DNA of 21,614 nucleotides from Marinosulfonomonas sp. (GTDB lineage: Bacteria > Pseudomonadota > Alphaproteobacteria > Rhodobacterales > Rhodobacteraceae), in contig WGBJ01000333.1 in NCBI GenBank assembly GCA_015494385.1, forward strand, positions 1 to 21,614, in the 5' to 3' direction. A model generated the notes under the pieces. That model searched no databases. It worked only from the letters and a program-made list of their open reading frames with translations, and was not told the DNA's origin. This document shows positions 21,105-21,614 of this stretch, piece after piece. A program made the position numbers and the translations under genes. Position 1 is the first letter of the stretch. The number at the start of each line of letters is the position of its first letter.

Positions 21105-21158
21105 TGCGAATAACGAACCAAAGGCCTCTCGGGATCATTCTTGGGGGGCTTTTTCTTT
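21105..21158 (+). ncRNA. Counter-transcribed RNA (incompatibility RNA) of the RepABC system
   Basis: A short antisense RNA of about 50-55 nt is predicted from the promoter at 21070-21098 and a terminator at 21121-21158. Position between repB and repC, on the strand opposite to repC, and size match the ctRNA that limits RepC synthesis in RepABC plasmids. It would pair with the repC leader and favour a structure that blocks repC expression. Both ends are predicted from signals, not measured. Confidence 0.65.
21121..21158 (+). terminator. Terminator of the ctRNA
   Basis: AAGGCCTCTC (21121-21130) pairs with GGGGGGCTTT (21143-21152) through Watson-Crick and some G-U pairs, around a 12-nt loop, with TTTTTCTTTCT following from 21150. 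The same DNA read leftward forms a stem in the repC leader. Confidence 0.65.
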
Positions 21159-21207
21159 CTCCGTCCTGTCTGTTTGTGCCTCCTTTGTTGCTGCTCTACT
21201 CGTTAGC

Positions 21208-21334
21208 TTATCCGCCGGAGTTGTCTTTCCAGTCCCGGTGAATTTCGGCCAGATGGGTGACAAGCCAGTCGTCAAACCCGCCGGCATTATTGCTGTTGAT
21301 GGTCAGAACCACCTTATCCTTCTTGCGGTTGGCG
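21208..21334 (-). CDS. repB: RepB C-terminal end (partition protein), cut off at an inverted junction
   Basis: On the minus strand about 41 codons are open to the stop TAA at 21210-21208, with landmarks NRKKDKVVLTI, GGFDDWLVTHL and HRDWKDNSGG. This is where repB should end, 186 bp before repC in the same direction. Upstream of 21334 the sequence no longer continues repB in this direction; the rest of the C-terminal region appears on the other strand. The N-terminal ParB-like part and repA lie outside the window. Confidence 0.8.
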
Positions 21335-21614
21335 CTGGCCGATCTGCTGGATCAATTCAGCGGTGATGCCACGGCATTGGCAGTTGGCGAAACCTCGGAC
21401 AAACGGTTCGAGGCCGTGATGCGCGGGTTGAGCAGACCGAAGCCGAAATCTCAGCAGGCCGGGGAATTAATACGCAGCGACAATGGCACGCAGATCGCCA
21501 CCGCCAACCGCAAGAAGGATAAGGTGGTTCTGACCATCAACAGTAATAATGCCGGCGGGTTTGACGACTGGCTTGTCACCCATCTGGCCGAAATTCACCG
21601 GGACTGGAAAGACA
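21222..21614. repeat. 113-bp inverted repeat of the repB tail
   Basis: 21222-21334 and 21502-21614 are reverse complements with a single difference (21292 versus 21544), separated by 167 bp. The difference is a synonymous Ser codon change (AGC/AGT). The repeat still matches at the last base of the window, so its full extent is unknown. Confidence 0.95.
21335..21614 (+). CDS. repB: RepB C-terminal region in inverted orientation, open at the right edge
   Basis: The plus strand encodes about 93 in-frame codons of a RepB C-terminal region (LADLLDQFSGDATALAV, RFEAVMRGLSRPKPKS, GELIRSDNGTQIATANRKKDK), ending at the window edge inside HRDWKD before the expected stop. There is no start codon for it here: it joins the minus-strand repB tail at 21334/21335. 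Its last 113 bp are an inverted copy of 21222-21334. It is either a real inverted duplicate or the product of a chimeric assembly. Confidence 0.7.
   Translation, partial: MADLLDQFSGDATALAVGETSDKRFEAVMRGLSRPKPKSQQAGELIRSDNGTQIATANRKKDKVVLTINSNNAGGFDDWLVTHLAEIHRDWKD

Noticed and set aside
20566..21366. 266-codon rightward open frame across repC start, ctRNA and repB tail
   Set aside because: Antisense to repC and repB and crosses the inverted junction; no family similarity.
1..21614. CRISPR array, tRNA or rRNA genes
   Set aside because: No regularly spaced direct repeats and no tRNA- or rRNA-like sequence were noticed on either strand when reading by eye.

Overview
The window looks like part of a plasmid from an alphaproteobacterium, most likely of the Rhodobacterales/Roseobacter type. 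The evidence is a RepABC-type RepC with matching parS palindromes and a counter-transcribed RNA, a nearby tyrosine recombinase, a plasmid-style ScpB/DUF1403 pair, and an aioXSRBA arsenite-oxidation cluster. This assignment comes from reading the proteins by eye; no database search was run.

Layout. (1) 1-416 is mobile-element debris: an unidentified ORF tail, a strongly structured non-coding stretch (133-230) and the first two dozen codons of an IS110-type transposase. (2) 518-3071 (+) is a metal module: ArsR with a CVC metal motif, a stub of an ArsP-like permease, an OsmC-like protein, a VIT/CCC1 transporter and a CDF efflux pump. (3) 3145-6382 (+) is a compact sulfur-handling module: two single-domain rhodaneses, a TauE/SafE exporter, a small DUF2892 membrane protein, an unfamiliar protein that starts like a cyclic-nucleotide-binding domain and carries a CSC motif, and an exported two-domain sulfurtransferase. 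(4) 6372-8241 (-) is an arsenate detoxification pair: an ArsR-ArsC fusion and an ACR3 arsenite pump. (5) 8328-14975 (-) is arsenite oxidation: aioX, aioS and aioR (sensing), then aioB and aioA (the Rieske and molybdopterin subunits). (6) 14976-15901 has no intact gene; it holds an IS3-type fragment and two palindromes. (7) 15902-21614 is plasmid backbone: scpB and a DUF1403 gene (-), a tyrosine recombinase and a nucleotidyltransferase-fold gene (+), repC (-), and repB C-terminal sequence present in both orientations at the right edge.

Working together. AioX should bind periplasmic arsenite and signal through AioS to AioR, switching on aioBA. The AioBA complex would oxidise arsenite to arsenate in the periplasm. 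Arsenate that enters the cell is reduced by the ArsC half of the fusion and pumped out as arsenite by ACR3, closing a cycle. No cytochrome c electron acceptor and no molybdenum-cofactor gene lies in the window. The upstream sulfur genes suggest co-handling of sulfane sulfur or sulfite with arsenic.

Most notable points: AioR has lost the GAFTGA loop and the Walker B acidic residues, and the -24/-12-like element before aioB is also imperfect. A perfect FNR-type box lies in the aioB leader. The -35 box of the probable ctRNA promoter lies inside a parS site. A kleisin-less ScpB is translationally coupled to DUF1403. A possible relic bridge RNA precedes the IS110 fragment. An inverted duplication of the repB tail at the right edge may be real or an assembly chimera.
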